Origin: Nitratireductor sp. GISD-1A_MAKvit
GTDB lineage: Bacteria > Pseudomonadota > Alphaproteobacteria > Rhizobiales > Rhizobiaceae
Assembly (NCBI RefSeq): GCF_040819555.1
Contig: NZ_CP161920.1
Coordinates: 62,001 to 126,000 of the forward strand
DNA length: 64,000 nt
Reading direction: 5' to 3'
Shown: positions 54,588-63,937 of the stretch, piece by piece
How the letters are laid out: every line of letters starts with the position of its first letter
How positions within the stretch are numbered: position 1 is the first letter of the stretch
Program-made: the position numbers and the translations under genes
Notes under the pieces: model-generated
Seen by the model: only the letters and a program-made list of their open reading frames with translations
Database searches by the model: none
What the model was told of the DNA's origin: nothing

Positions 54588-55637
54588 TCAGGCGCTTGTG
54601 GCTCGTTTGAGCTCCTCGATATCGCGGCAGTTGGAAAGAAACAGCGCCAGCGGCTGCAAGGGGCCAATCCGAACGCAGACGATCATGATCACGAGAGTCA
54701 TGGGCACCGCGATCAAGGCGCCTGCAAGCCCCCACACCCAGCCCCAGAAGAGAAGCGCGACCAGAACGACAAGAGGCGAAAGCGCGAGCTGATTTCCCTG
54801 CAGTCTGGGATCCACATAGTTGCCCATGATCTGTTCGATCACGATCAGGCCACCCCCGAATGCCAGCGCCCACATAGGATCATGCTGCAGAAAGGCAAAC
54901 CCTGCCGGCAGGATGCCGCCAATGAAGGAACCCACATTGGGAATGTAGTTCAGCAGGAAGGCGAGCAAGCCCCAGGTGAGGGCGAAGTCCACATTCCAAA
55001 GCCAGCTCCACAGGGCATAAAGACAGCCGGTGACAACACCCATCAGCGTGCGGACCGCAAGGTAACCGCGCACCCTGACAGCTATCGCCGTGACCGTGGC
55101 ACCGTAGGCATCTCCATCATGATTGCCCGCGACAGCCCGCAGTTTCCGTGACAAAGCCGGCCCCTCGATCAACATCAACAAGGCCAGAAACACGAGAAGC
55201 GACAAGATGCCAATGAGGTTCGATGTGGACACCACCGCGCCAGAAACGAAACTGAACACCGGGTCCATAAGACGTCCCGAGAACCCGCCATTGCCATCTG
55301 CAACGGCCGGAAGGTCGATCCAGCGCCCAAGTTGGTCGAGCATTGCGCGGGCAGGCTCCTCATAGGCCGGCAACCCCGCCGTAATCTGTCGAGCCGCGAA
55401 CACCACCCCACCAAAAAACACTCCGAGCAACAGCAGCATAACCACGAGTGCCGCCAGGTGTCCCAGCCAGCGCAGATTGCCGGGCAGACGCCTGCGCAAA
55501 CCATTGTCCACCGGCCAGATTGCCAGCGCCACGAAGAAGGCCAATGCCACGGTGGACGTCATCCACCCGGTTGTGTGCAGCATCGACACCACCATCAGCG
55601 CCACGACGATGCCCACAAACCAGATGAGCGCGCGCAT
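54588..55637 (-). CDS. AI-2E family transporter (PerM-like permease)
   Basis: A 349-residue membrane protein. AI-2E family features: paired N-terminal helices, a cytoplasmic region, then GLLAFLLNYIPNVGSFIGGILPA and a C-terminal helix with LVALLFWGWVWGLAGALIAVPMT. I chose the ATG at 55637, preceded by GAGGAAAAA; an ATG 24 bases upstream lacks such a site. It is the third gene of the Ku-ligase unit, 46 bases after the ligase. The substrate is unknown; members move small solutes or ions. Confidence 0.85.
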   Translation of the reverse strand: MRALIWFVGIVVALMVVSMLHTTGWMTSTVALAFFVALAIWPVDNGLRRRLPGNLRWLGHLAALVVMLLLLGVFFGGVVFAARQITAGLPAYEEPARAMLDQLGRWIDLPAVADGNGGFSGRLMDPVFSFVSGAVVSTSNLIGILSLLVFLALLMLIEGPALSRKLRAVAGNHDGDAYGATVTAIAVRVRGYLAVRTLMGVVTGCLYALWSWLWNVDFALTWGLLAFLLNYIPNVGSFIGGILPAGFAFLQHDPMWALAFGGGLIVIEQIMGNYVDPRLQGNQLALSPLVVLVALLFWGWVWGLAGALIAVPMTLVIMIVCVRIGPLQPLALFLSNCRDIEELKRATSA

Positions 55638-55683
55638 TTTTTCCTCGCCCGATCCCCTCATGTCTCTTCACAGCCGTGTTCCA

Positions 55684-57196
55684 TCATTCAACAACCACCT
55701 GTCGTGCTTCCTTGTCTTCCCGCAGCCCCTTGAACACGGCATGACGAACAAAGCCGTCCGAGGTGAATTCGGCGAACGCGATTTCCGCCACGAGATTGGG
55801 CGTCACGTAGTGCGCCGAACCGGCAATGCTGTCTGGGACCTTTTCGAAAGGCGAGGTCTTGCGTGCCCTTGCCTCGAAAAGCCGTGCGAGGTCCTGCATC
55901 GTGTCATCGTCAAATCCGGTGCCGACACGGCCCCGATAGACAAGACGTTTGCTCTCGAATGCGCCTAGCAGCAGAGAAGCGAACGGGCGCCCTTTCTTGT
56001 CCGAGGGAGAATATCCTCCGATGACCAGTTCCTGACGTCGCGAACACTTCACCTTCAACCAGCTCTTGTGGCGGCCCCGGACGATAGGGATCCTCCGCAT
56101 TCTTGACGATGATCCCTTCATGGCCACCCTTGCACAGCTTCGTCAAAACCTCGCCGGCGTCGTCGGTTGTATGAGCGGAATAAAGAAGCGTTCCTTCATG
56201 ATCTTTCAGAAGCCGTTCCAGACGCTTCTTGCGTTCACGCAAAGGTTTATCGGTCAGGTCCAGCCCCTCTTTCACGAGCAGGTCGAACACGAAACAGGAG
56301 ACTTGTTCCCCGGACGACAGGGCCCTCTGCAAGGTCGAAAAATCGGTATGGCCCTCAGCGTTGAACGCGACGATCTCGCCATCCAGAAGCGTGTTTGACG
56401 TATCGAGTTCAGCCGCAGCTGCAGCCAGATCGGGGAAGCGGTCTGTCCAGTCCTTGCCATTGCGCGTGAAGATGCGCGTGCTTTCACGGTCGATGGCCAA
56501 AAGCGCCCGGTATCCGTCATACTTCATCTCCGTCAGCCAGCCGCTCCCGCCCGGCACACGCTCCACCAGCGTCGCCAGTTGCGGCTCGCGCCATCCAGGC
56601 ATGGCGTCGGAAGCCTCTGCAATCTCCTTTAAAGACCGCTTGGTCTCTACACTGCGCTCATGAACCTTGAGCACATCTTCTGCTTTCGATGCAGCGTCGT
56701 CATCGGCCTTGATAAGAAGCCAGTTCTCGCGTTCACTCTTGTCGTCGCGCTTCATGCGCACCAGCGACCATTTTCCGCCAAGCCTTTCGCCATGCAGGAG
56801 AAAGGTGAGTTTTCCCTTCTTCAACCCTTCGCCGGGTTCGCCCTCCGGCTCCCAATGCCCGCGATCCCAAAGCATGACGGTCCCGCCGCCATATTCGCTC
56901 TCGGGAATGATTCCTTCGAATGTGCCATAGGAAAGGGGGTGGTCCTCGGTGCGCACGGCCAACCGCTTTTCCGAAGGGTCGAGACTGGGCCCTTTTGTAA
57001 CAGCCCAGCTCTTCAAGACCCCTTCCCATTCGAGCCGGAAATCATAATGGAGCCGGCTCGCATCGTGTTTCTGCACGACGAAGCTCAGCGCCTCTCCGTT
57101 CTTCGCCGACTGCCTGTGTTGCGGTTCGGTTGTCTTGGAGAAATCCCGTTTAGCGCGGTATTCGCGGAGCAATTTTTGTGGTGAACGAGTAGCCAT
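55684..57196 (-). pseudogene. ligD: ATP-dependent DNA ligase, LigD type (PE + ligase), frameshifted as read
   Basis: The N-terminal phosphoesterase domain (FVVQKHDASRLHYDFRLEW, HPLSYGTFEGIIPESEYGGG) is followed by a ligase domain with nucleotidyl-lysine near residue 225 (EMKYDGYRAL) and LDGEIVAF. After DPYRPG the frame breaks; the OB-fold continues in the next frame (RHKSWLKVKCSRRQELVIGGYSPSD). Removing one base from CCCC at 56075-56078 restores about 503 residues. The start is ATG 57196. There is no primase-polymerase domain, so it is the two-domain form. It seals Ku-bound double-strand breaks. A read error is the likely cause of the break. Confidence 0.88.
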
Positions 57197-57202
57197 GGCC
57201 AA

Positions 57203-58054
57203 TCAGGCGCTCTTCTTCCGCGAGGACGATCTGCGCCCGCCCCTGGAAGAGGATTTCGCCTTTTCTTCCGACGATTTGACACTCTTTTTGAGCGCCTCCA
57301 TGAGGTCGACGACGTTCTCACCCTTCTGCGTGCTTTTCGTCTTTTTTGGCGCGCCCGTCTTTCTGCGCTTTCCGGCCTTTTCTTTCACGAGGGCGTGGAT
57401 CGCTTCGGAATATCGGTCCTTGAATGCGCCGGCATCGAAGGGAGCCGACTTGTTCTCAATCAGGTCCGTTGCGACGGAAAGCAGCTCCTTTTCGGCTTTT
57501 TTGTCGGAAATACTGCTGAAAAAGGGATCGGTTTTCCTGATCTCGTCCTCGTAATGCAGGGTTTCCAGCAAAAGGCCGGAGCCGCAGGGACGAACGGCGA
57601 CGAGATATTCCCGACCACGCATGGCCAATTGTCCGATGCCGGCCTTCTTCGTCTCTCGCAACGCATCGCGCACGACGCGGAATGCATCTTCCGCCAGTTC
57701 GTCGGACGGGCTCAGGAAATAGGGTTTGTCGAAATAGATTGGCGGGATCTCGGCGATATCGACGAACTGAACCAGTTCCAGCGTTTTCCTGGATTCCAGC
57801 TTGATGTCCTCGATCTCGTCAGGATCGATCATCACATACTCGTTCTTCTCAATCTCATAGCCCTTCCAGATATCGTCCGTATCCACCGGCCCGACCCCCG
57901 GAACCACTTTTTCATAGCGAATGCGCTTTCCCGAAGGCTTGTGGACCTGGCGAAACGATATGCGGCCTTTTCGATTGGTTGCAGAAAACATCTCGACCGG
58001 GATCGCGACCAGCGAGAGGCGCAACTGACCTTTCCAGATGGGACGGCTTGCCAT
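57203..58054 (-). CDS. ku: Ku protein, non-homologous end joining
   Basis: A 283-residue bacterial Ku. The core starts with SRPIWKGQLRLSLVAIPVEMFSA in two parts and has QVHKPSGKRIRYEKVVPGVG, YEIEKNEYVMIDPDEI, and PYFLSPSDELAEDAF. The C-terminal 60 residues are Lys/Arg/Ser-rich (KRRKTGAPKKTKSTQKG then SSRGGRRSSSRKKSA), a DNA-binding tail. It binds broken ends as a dimer and recruits the ligase encoded 6 bases downstream. An EcfG-type promoter lies 53 bases upstream. Confidence 0.93.
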   Translation of the reverse strand: MASRPIWKGQLRLSLVAIPVEMFSATNRKGRISFRQVHKPSGKRIRYEKVVPGVGPVDTDDIWKGYEIEKNEYVMIDPDEIEDIKLESRKTLELVQFVDIAEIPPIYFDKPYFLSPSDELAEDAFRVVRDALRETKKAGIGQLAMRGREYLVAVRPCGSGLLLETLHYEDEIRKTDPFFSSISDKKAEKELLSVATDLIENKSAPFDAGAFKDRYSEAIHALVKEKAGKRRKTGAPKKTKSTQKGENVVDLMEALKKSVKSSEEKAKSSSRGGRRSSSRKKSA

Positions 58055-58106
58055 GTTCGATCACTCTGTCCTTGCGGTGTTCCTCACCAGTCTCCTGTCA
58101 GTGGCG

Positions 58107-58132
58107 AACGAACCAGACCGGCCTTCCGTTCC
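58107..58132 (-). promoter_or_regulatory. EcfG (general stress sigma) promoter-like sequence upstream of ku
   Basis: On the - strand GGAAC (58132-58128) is followed after exactly 17 bases by CGTT (58110-58107). The predicted leader is about 45 bases before the Ku ATG at 58054. The sequence lies in the divergent region shared with the cytochrome oxidase cluster. Confidence 0.6.
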
Positions 58133-58191
58133 ATTTCTTCACCAACGGGACCCCGAGCGGAACAAAGTCGGAGGCGAAGCATTCGGAGTGT

Positions 58192-58722
58192 ATGGGCCAC
58201 ATGCTTTCCAGCCATATGGCAATCCACATTGCCGCCATGAACGGGCTTGCACCGCTTGCCGTCTGGTTGCTGCCGGCGAGGCTGCGCAGCCGGATTTCCG
58301 TGCCCATCGGGCTTTTCGCAGCGACCGTCATCCAGCTCGCGCTTCTGTGGGGGTGGCATGCGCCCTTCGCCATGCAATGGGCAGGAACATCCTCCGTTCC
58401 ATCCGCCCTCATGCACCTCACGCTTTTCCTGTCCGCCTTGGCGTTCTGGGATGCGGTTTTCTCCGATGCGCGAAGCCGCCCGTGGAACGCTCTTCTGGCA
58501 TTGCTCGTGACCGGCAAGCTGTTCTGCCTTCTGGGCGTACTATTGGTCTTCTCCCCCCGCGCACTCTATGCCGCGCCCCTCGGCGACCAGCAGCTCGCCG
58601 GCCTGCTGATGCTGATTGCATGCCCGGCAACCTATGTTCTTGGCAGCATCATCCTTGTGCGTGATTGGTACGCGCGAACCGAGATAGCCGGAGGCTGGCA
58701 TTTCCCCGAGGGAGAGCGCTGA
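58192..58722 (+). CDS. ctaG: CtaG-type cytochrome c oxidase assembly protein
   Basis: A 176-residue membrane protein with five hydrophobic segments. The N-terminal HML..HMAIHIAAMNGLAPL and C-terminal LGDQQLAGLLMLIACPATYVLG patterns are those of the caa3_CtaG group. It is shorter than the usual 250 or so residues. I chose ATG 58192, preceded by GGAG; a longer frame runs back into the ku gene. It probably delivers copper to subunit II, encoded two genes downstream. Confidence 0.78.
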   Translation: MGHMLSSHMAIHIAAMNGLAPLAVWLLPARLRSRISVPIGLFAATVIQLALLWGWHAPFAMQWAGTSSVPSALMHLTLFLSALAFWDAVFSDARSRPWNALLALLVTGKLFCLLGVLLVFSPRALYAAPLGDQQLAGLLMLIACPATYVLGSIILVRDWYARTEIAGGWHFPEGER

Positions 58723-58724
58723 CC

Positions 58725-59822
58725 GTGCGACTGCCGCTGGACCTCAGATGGAGACGGGGCCTGCTGTGGCTCGTCATATTTCTCGCAGCCGGTCTCCTGG
58801 GCGGGGCTCTTTTCATACTCTCGGGCATTTACAACGTCTCGGCATCCGTGCGGCATTTCCTGATTACCGAGAAAATCATCAACTTCACCCTGGACCGGTC
58901 CATTGCGTTTCATAGCGACGATGATCAACCTGAGAACGTCCACACCGATGGCATGGCGCGGCTTGGCGCCCGCCATTTCGAACTTGGCTGCGCGCCCTGT
59001 CATGGTCGCCCGGAAGACCCGCCCAACCCCGTGGCACTCAAAATGTACCCGGCACCACCTGACCTGGCGGCACGGGTCGATGCACGGGAGGATACAGAAC
59101 TTGCATGGATCGTCGAGAACGGCCTGAAATTCACGGGCATGCCGGCCTGGACTGGAGAGGGACGTGGCGACGAGGTCTGGCCGCTGGTCGCTTTCCTGCG
59201 CCGTTTGCCCGGCATGACCGCTCCGGACTATGCTCGCCTTGCAGGCCGGACCCGAACATCGGCGATGGATGAAGCGACCCGTTGCATTGCCTGTCACGGC
59301 GATGCGGAGGCCCCTCCGATTGCGCCGATGGTTCCCAACCTGTCAGGGCAGTCGCAACCCTATCTGGAGCGGGCACTTCTGGAGTATCGCCGGGGCGTTC
59401 GTCAAAGCGGGATGATGGAACCGATCGCCGCTGAAATGAGCGATGAGAGCATAAAGCGCCTGTCACGCTATTTCGCCAGCCAGCCAGCCCCCGCCCCAAG
59501 CGAGGGCGCAGACACAGACACGGAACTCGGAAAAGAGATCGCTCATTCCGGCATTCCCCAAAAGCAGATACCGGCCTGCCTCTCCTGCCACGGTGAGGCA
59601 GCCTCTCCCAGCTTCCCGAAGCTTGCCGGCCTCTCGGCAGACTACATCACGCAACAATTGGCCCTGTTCAGATCTGGCAAGCGGAGCGGCACCGCATACA
59701 GCAGCATCATGGCGATGATCGCGGCGCGACTGACACCCGAACAGATGGATCAGGCGGCCCGCTACCTGTCTGGTCCGATTGCGGAGAAGGGCACACCGCA
59801 GATCACGGAGGCCAGACCGTGA
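58725..59822 (+). CDS. Triheme cytochrome c, membrane-anchored
   Basis: A 365-residue protein with an N-terminal membrane helix (GLLWLVIFLAAGLLGGALFIL) and three CxxCH sites: CAPCH, CIACH and CLSCH. The GTG at 58725 is 2 bases after the CtaG stop with GGGAGAG upstream. It likely brings electrons to the oxidase encoded downstream. The stop overlaps the subunit II GTG. Confidence 0.88.
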   Translation: MRLPLDLRWRRGLLWLVIFLAAGLLGGALFILSGIYNVSASVRHFLITEKIINFTLDRSIAFHSDDDQPENVHTDGMARLGARHFELGCAPCHGRPEDPPNPVALKMYPAPPDLAARVDAREDTELAWIVENGLKFTGMPAWTGEGRGDEVWPLVAFLRRLPGMTAPDYARLAGRTRTSAMDEATRCIACHGDAEAPPIAPMVPNLSGQSQPYLERALLEYRRGVRQSGMMEPIAAEMSDESIKRLSRYFASQPAPAPSEGADTDTELGKEIAHSGIPQKQIPACLSCHGEAASPSFPKLAGLSADYITQQLALFRSGKRSGTAYSSIMAMIAARLTPEQMDQAARYLSGPIAEKGTPQITEARP

Positions 59823-60808
59823 AACGTTTGGCGAGGATGTTGGTGGTGTCTGTCGCTGCGCTTGCAAGCGGCTGTGCGGGAGTGCAGTCGGCGCTTCAGC
59901 CGGCCGGGCGCGAGGCTGTCGAGGTAAACCAGCTGTTCATCACCGTCACGGTGGTGAGCATTATCGTGACGGCGGTGGTGCTGATCGCGCTCGCGCTGGC
60001 CATGTGGGGGCCCGAACGCTGGCGTTCCAGGCTCGGCAAAGACTGGCTCATCATTGGCGGCGGTATCGTCTTTCCCGTGATCGTCCTGTCAGCCCTGCTT
60101 GCCTACGGGCTTGTCGTCATGAATGCGGGGGCCTCGCGGGCCAATCGCGCCGAGGGACAGGCCATCACGATCACCGGAAAACAATGGTGGTGGGAGGTCA
60201 TTTACACCACGGATGACGGCAAACGCGTGGTGAGCGCCAATGAGCTTCGTCTGCCCGTGGGCAAACCGGTGGCCCTTCATCTGAAGTCGAGCGACGTCAT
60301 TCACAGCTTCTGGGCGCCACGACTGGCAGGCAAGCTGGACATGATCCCGGGACGGACCAACACGCTCACCGTCGAGGCGACGGAGGCCGGAATAAGCCGC
60401 GGGCAATGCGCCGAGTATTGCGGCGGCGCCCACGCGTTGATGTCATTTTATGTGGTGGCGATGCCGCCGGCGGAGTTTGACGCCTGGCTGGAAAGCGAAG
60501 CCGAAGACGCCACCGAACCACAGGGTGATCTCGCCCGGCGCGGGCAGTCACATTTCATGGAAAACGGTTGTGGTGGCTGCCACACCATTCGCGGCACATC
60601 TGCCACAGGCATGATCGGCCCGGACCTGACGCATCTGGCCTCCCGCCACTCGCTGGGTGCGGCAACGCTACCCAACAATGCGCGCATGATCGCCCGGTGG
60701 ATTGGCGAACACCAGCACATAAAGCCGGACAACCACATGCCTCCCTACGAGAACCTTTCCGAAGACGAGCTGTTTGCCATTTCCGCCTATCTGGAGGGGC
60801 TGGATTGA
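59819..60808 (+). CDS. ctaC: Cytochrome c oxidase subunit II with fused cytochrome c domain
   Basis: A 329-residue lipoprotein (lipobox LASGC near residue 18) with two helices. The CuA domain has ligands in VIHSFW and QCAEYCGGAHALM (C-x-E-x-C-x3-H-x2-M). A C-terminal cytochrome c domain follows (NGCGGCHTIRG, Met in PDNHMPPY). This is the caa3-type arrangement. GTG start overlaps the preceding stop as GTGA. Confidence 0.92.
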   Translation: MKRLARMLVVSVAALASGCAGVQSALQPAGREAVEVNQLFITVTVVSIIVTAVVLIALALAMWGPERWRSRLGKDWLIIGGGIVFPVIVLSALLAYGLVVMNAGASRANRAEGQAITITGKQWWWEVIYTTDDGKRVVSANELRLPVGKPVALHLKSSDVIHSFWAPRLAGKLDMIPGRTNTLTVEATEAGISRGQCAEYCGGAHALMSFYVVAMPPAEFDAWLESEAEDATEPQGDLARRGQSHFMENGCGGCHTIRGTSATGMIGPDLTHLASRHSLGAATLPNNARMIARWIGEHQHIKPDNHMPPYENLSEDELFAISAYLEGLD

Positions 60809-60809
60809 G

Positions 60810-61004
60810 ATGGTCGATTTCGCGCAACTCAGCCTGCCGGTCAATCTGTTGCTCTTCGCTGCCTGTGCCAGCGTGGCGCGGCAGGCCGGGCGCCGCCTGA
60901 CTGCGCTCATTCATGCAGAACCTGTCGAGAGACGGAATGATTCTACCTCGCATCCGGGGGGCGGTCCCCTTCTCCTGTACACACCGCGGAGCAACGGCGC
61001 ATGA
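60810..61004 (+). CDS. Small ORF of unknown function between oxidase subunits II and I
   Basis: A 64-residue ORF from ATG 60810, 1 base past the subunit II stop, with GGAGGGG upstream; its TGA overlaps the subunit I ATG (61001). One hydrophobic segment (LSLPVNLLLFAACASVA) is followed by a basic and polar tail. The N-terminus loosely resembles the start of some cation antiporters, so it may be a remnant. Tight coupling on both sides supports translation. No function is known. Confidence 0.5.
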   Translation: MVDFAQLSLPVNLLLFAACASVARQAGRRLTALIHAEPVERRNDSTSHPGGGPLLLYTPRSNGA

Positions 61005-63539
61005 GCAGTGAACCGAATTCCCTCCCTCACCCTGAGCCGCGCCCGGAAGCAGAGCTTGATGAGCTCAAACGCATCTGGGCGACACCGGGCGGTTTCAGGA
61101 TCTTCACCGCCGTCAACAACTCGGTTATCGGCCTCTACTATATCGGCGCAGCTTTTCTGTTTTTTTTGCTTGCCGGCGTGCTGGCACTCCTGATGCGCAC
61201 ACAGCTGGCGGTGCCGGAAAACGACTTCCTCAGCCAGGATCTCTACAACCAGATTTTCACCGTCCACGGCACGACAATGATGTTCCTCTTCGCGGTGCCG
61301 GCAGTGGAGGCTCTGGGCGTGATGCTTCTGCCGCAGATGCTTGCGGCCCGTGACCTGCCCTTCCCACGTCTCAGCGCCTTTGCCGTCTGGGGCCTATGTG
61401 GTCGGTGGTCTCGTCTTCTTTTCCACCCTGTTCTACGACCTCGCCCCCAAGGGCGGCTGGTTCATGTACACACCGTTGACGCTCAAGGAGTTCTCTCCCG
61501 GCGACAACGCCGATTTCTGGCTTCTGGGCATCGGTTTCATCGAGATTTCCGCAATTGCCGGCGCCATCGAGATCGTGGTCGGTACGCTGCGCACCCGCCC
61601 GCCCGGCATGTCGCTCACAAAGATGCCTGTCTTCGCATGGTCCATGCTGATCTTTGCGGCCATGATCATCTTCGCCTTCCCGGCCGTCATTCTCGCCACG
61701 ATGCTGCTGGAGATCGAGCGCGCCTTCGGCTGGCCTTTCTTTTCGGTTGCCAATGGCGGAGACCCGCTTTTGTGGCAGCACCTGTTCTGGTTTTTCGGAC
61801 ACCCCGAGGTCTATATCATTTTCCTGCCGGCGGCAGGTCTCGTTTCCATGATCGTGCCGACCATGGCCCGACGACCGCTGATCGGCTACAGGCTCATCGT
61901 GGTTGCCCTGGTGGGAACGGGTTTCTTTTCCTTTGGCCTTTGGGTGCACCACATGTTCACCACGGGCATTCCCTCCCTCAGCCTCGCCTTCTTTTCCGCT
62001 GCCAGCATGGCGGTCGCGATCCCGTCGGGCATTCAGGTCTTCTCCTGGATCGCCACGATGGCCGCGAGCAAAGGCCGCTTCCGCATCAACACCCCGTCCC
62101 TCTTCGTCATCGGCTTCCTTGTCATTTTCACCATAGGCGGCCTCACCGGTGTCATGGTCGCGCTGGTGCCTGTCGATTTTCAGGTCCACGACACCTATTT
62201 CGTCGTGGCCCATTTCCACTATGTGCTCATTGGCGGGATGGTGTTTCCGCTCTTCGCCACCTTCTACTACTGGATGCCTGTCGCGACCGGCCGAATGCTG
62301 TCTGAAAAGATCGGCCGGTGGGTTTTCTGGCTGATGTTTTCCGGGTTCCACATCGCCTTTTTCCCCATGCACATCACTGGCCTGCGCGGCATGCCGCGTC
62401 GGGTGTGGACCTATCCAGAAGGGGTGGGCTGGGACAGCCTCAACATGATCTCCACCATCGGGGCCTATATCTTTGCCGCAGGCGTGGCACTTTTCGTAAT
62501 GGACCTCATTCGCAGCGTTCTCGCCCGCGCCAATGCCCCGGAAAATCCCTGGGGCGCCGGCACGCTGGAATGGCTTCCCAATGGCATCTACTCCGCGCGC
62601 AGCATTCCCTATGTAACCAGCCGCGAGCCGCTCTGGGATCGCCCCAGCCTGCCGCGTGAGGTGCGCGACGGGCAGCATTTCCTGCCCAATGCGCCGACCG
62701 GCGGGCGCGAGACCATCGTCACCTCGGCGATCGATGCGCGGCCGCAATACATCATCCGTATGCCTGGCCCAGGTTGGGAGCCAGTGATTGCCGCAGTCTT
62801 TACCGCCGCATTTTTCCTGCTTCTCACGGTTAAATTCGTTGTGACCGCCATCATCTGCGGCATTATCGCCATCGCGACCTGTCTGATCTGGGTCTGGGGT
62901 CTCGATCCCGGCCCCTCCCGGGAGAAAGTCGATATTGGTGGCGGAATAATGCTTCCCACCTATGCAACGGGGCCGCTTTCCCACTCCTGGTGGGCAATGG
63001 TGGTGCTGGTCTTCGTCGCCGCGTCCCTCTACATCGCCTTCGTTTTCTCCTACCTCTATCTTTGGGTTGTTTCTCCGGAAGTCTGGGCACCTTCGGGCTC
63101 GCCTGCCCTGCCCTCCATCCCCTGGGCCGTCGCCAGCGGTGGGCTCGTGATCGCAGGCACGCTCGCAATCCGAAAGGCCAGCCGCAGACTGCCGGCACGG
63201 GGCACTCCTCGGGCCCAGTCAGTTCTCCTTTGCGGCATCGCAGCGCTCACCCTCGTCGGTGCCATCGCAACCGAGCTGTGGGGACATTGGCAAAGCGGTT
63301 TGCGCCCCACCGAGAACACCTATGGCGCACTGGTTTACATGCAAAGCGTTCTGAACGGCCAGTTGGCCTTCGCGCTCCTCGTCATGATCGGGTTCGCCAT
63401 GGCGCGCATATTGGCCGGCAAGCTGGACAGTGAACGGCGCGTGAGCTTCGACAATGCAGCGGTCCTTTACCACTACGCTGCCGCGCAACTGCTGTTTGGG
63501 CTGTTCGTGGTTCACGGTTTTCCAAGGTTGGCAGGATAG
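61001..63539 (+). pseudogene. ctaD: Cytochrome c oxidase subunit I/III fusion, frameshifted as read
   Basis: The first frame has VHGTTMMFLFAVPAVEALG; after LSAFAVWG the next frame continues AYVVGGLVFFSTLFYDLAPKG. It includes FFGHPEVYIIFLPA (CuB His, crosslinked Tyr and proton-channel Glu), HHMFTTG and HDTYFVVAHFHYV (heme and CuB ligands). Removing one G from GGGG at 61389-61392 gives about 845 residues. From about residue 610 a subunit III-like part follows (LSHSWWAMVVLVFVAASLYIA). The fusion is known from caa3 oxidases. An essential respiratory gene in an intact operon suggests read error. Confidence 0.9.
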
Positions 63540-63553
63540 AACGGAGCCAGACG

Positions 63554-63937
63554 ATGAAGCGGGACAGCCGCCACAACGACGATGATCGCAAACCGTCCAC
63601 CCCCGGGACTTTGCTCTTCATCCTGCTTGGACCACTCATTTGGGCAGCGCATTTCACGCTCTCTTATGGAAGTCACACATTGCTGTGTCGGCTTGAGGCG
63701 CAAGCAGCCACAACGACGCTGTTTGTCACCGCGACAAGCCTCGTCGCGGTAGCACTCTTGTCATGGTTTCTGATCAAACCAGATGCGTTTTCACGGTCTC
63801 TTGGCATTGCGGACAGGAAAGAACACGCGCAACCCCTCAAGATGATCGCGATGCTTCTGGCCGGGTTGTCCATCATGGCGGTCCTTTGGGGCGGATTGAC
63901 CGTCAGCTTTCTCTCCGCCTGCGTTCAAGGCCGATAG
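63554..63937 (+). CDS. Small membrane protein of unknown function, oxidase cluster
   Basis: A 127-residue protein with a charged N-terminus (KRDSRHNDDDRK) and three hydrophobic segments: LLFILLGPLIWAAHFTLSYG, LFVTATSLVAVALLSWFLI and MLLAGLSIMAVLWGGLTV. It starts 14 bases after the oxidase stop. The motif PLIWAAHF recurs in small proteins near alternative oxidases in Rhizobiales, as I recall it. It may assist assembly; this is a guess from position. Confidence 0.75.
   Translation: MKRDSRHNDDDRKPSTPGTLLFILLGPLIWAAHFTLSYGSHTLLCRLEAQAATTTLFVTATSLVAVALLSWFLIKPDAFSRSLGIADRKEHAQPLKMIAMLLAGLSIMAVLWGGLTVSFLSACVQGR

Noticed and set aside
61371..62984. Long open frame (537 codons) on the - strand
   Set aside because: It is antisense to the oxidase subunit I gene, has a His/Asp/Arg/Gly-rich composition and no recognisable motif; it is a by-product of GC-rich codon use.
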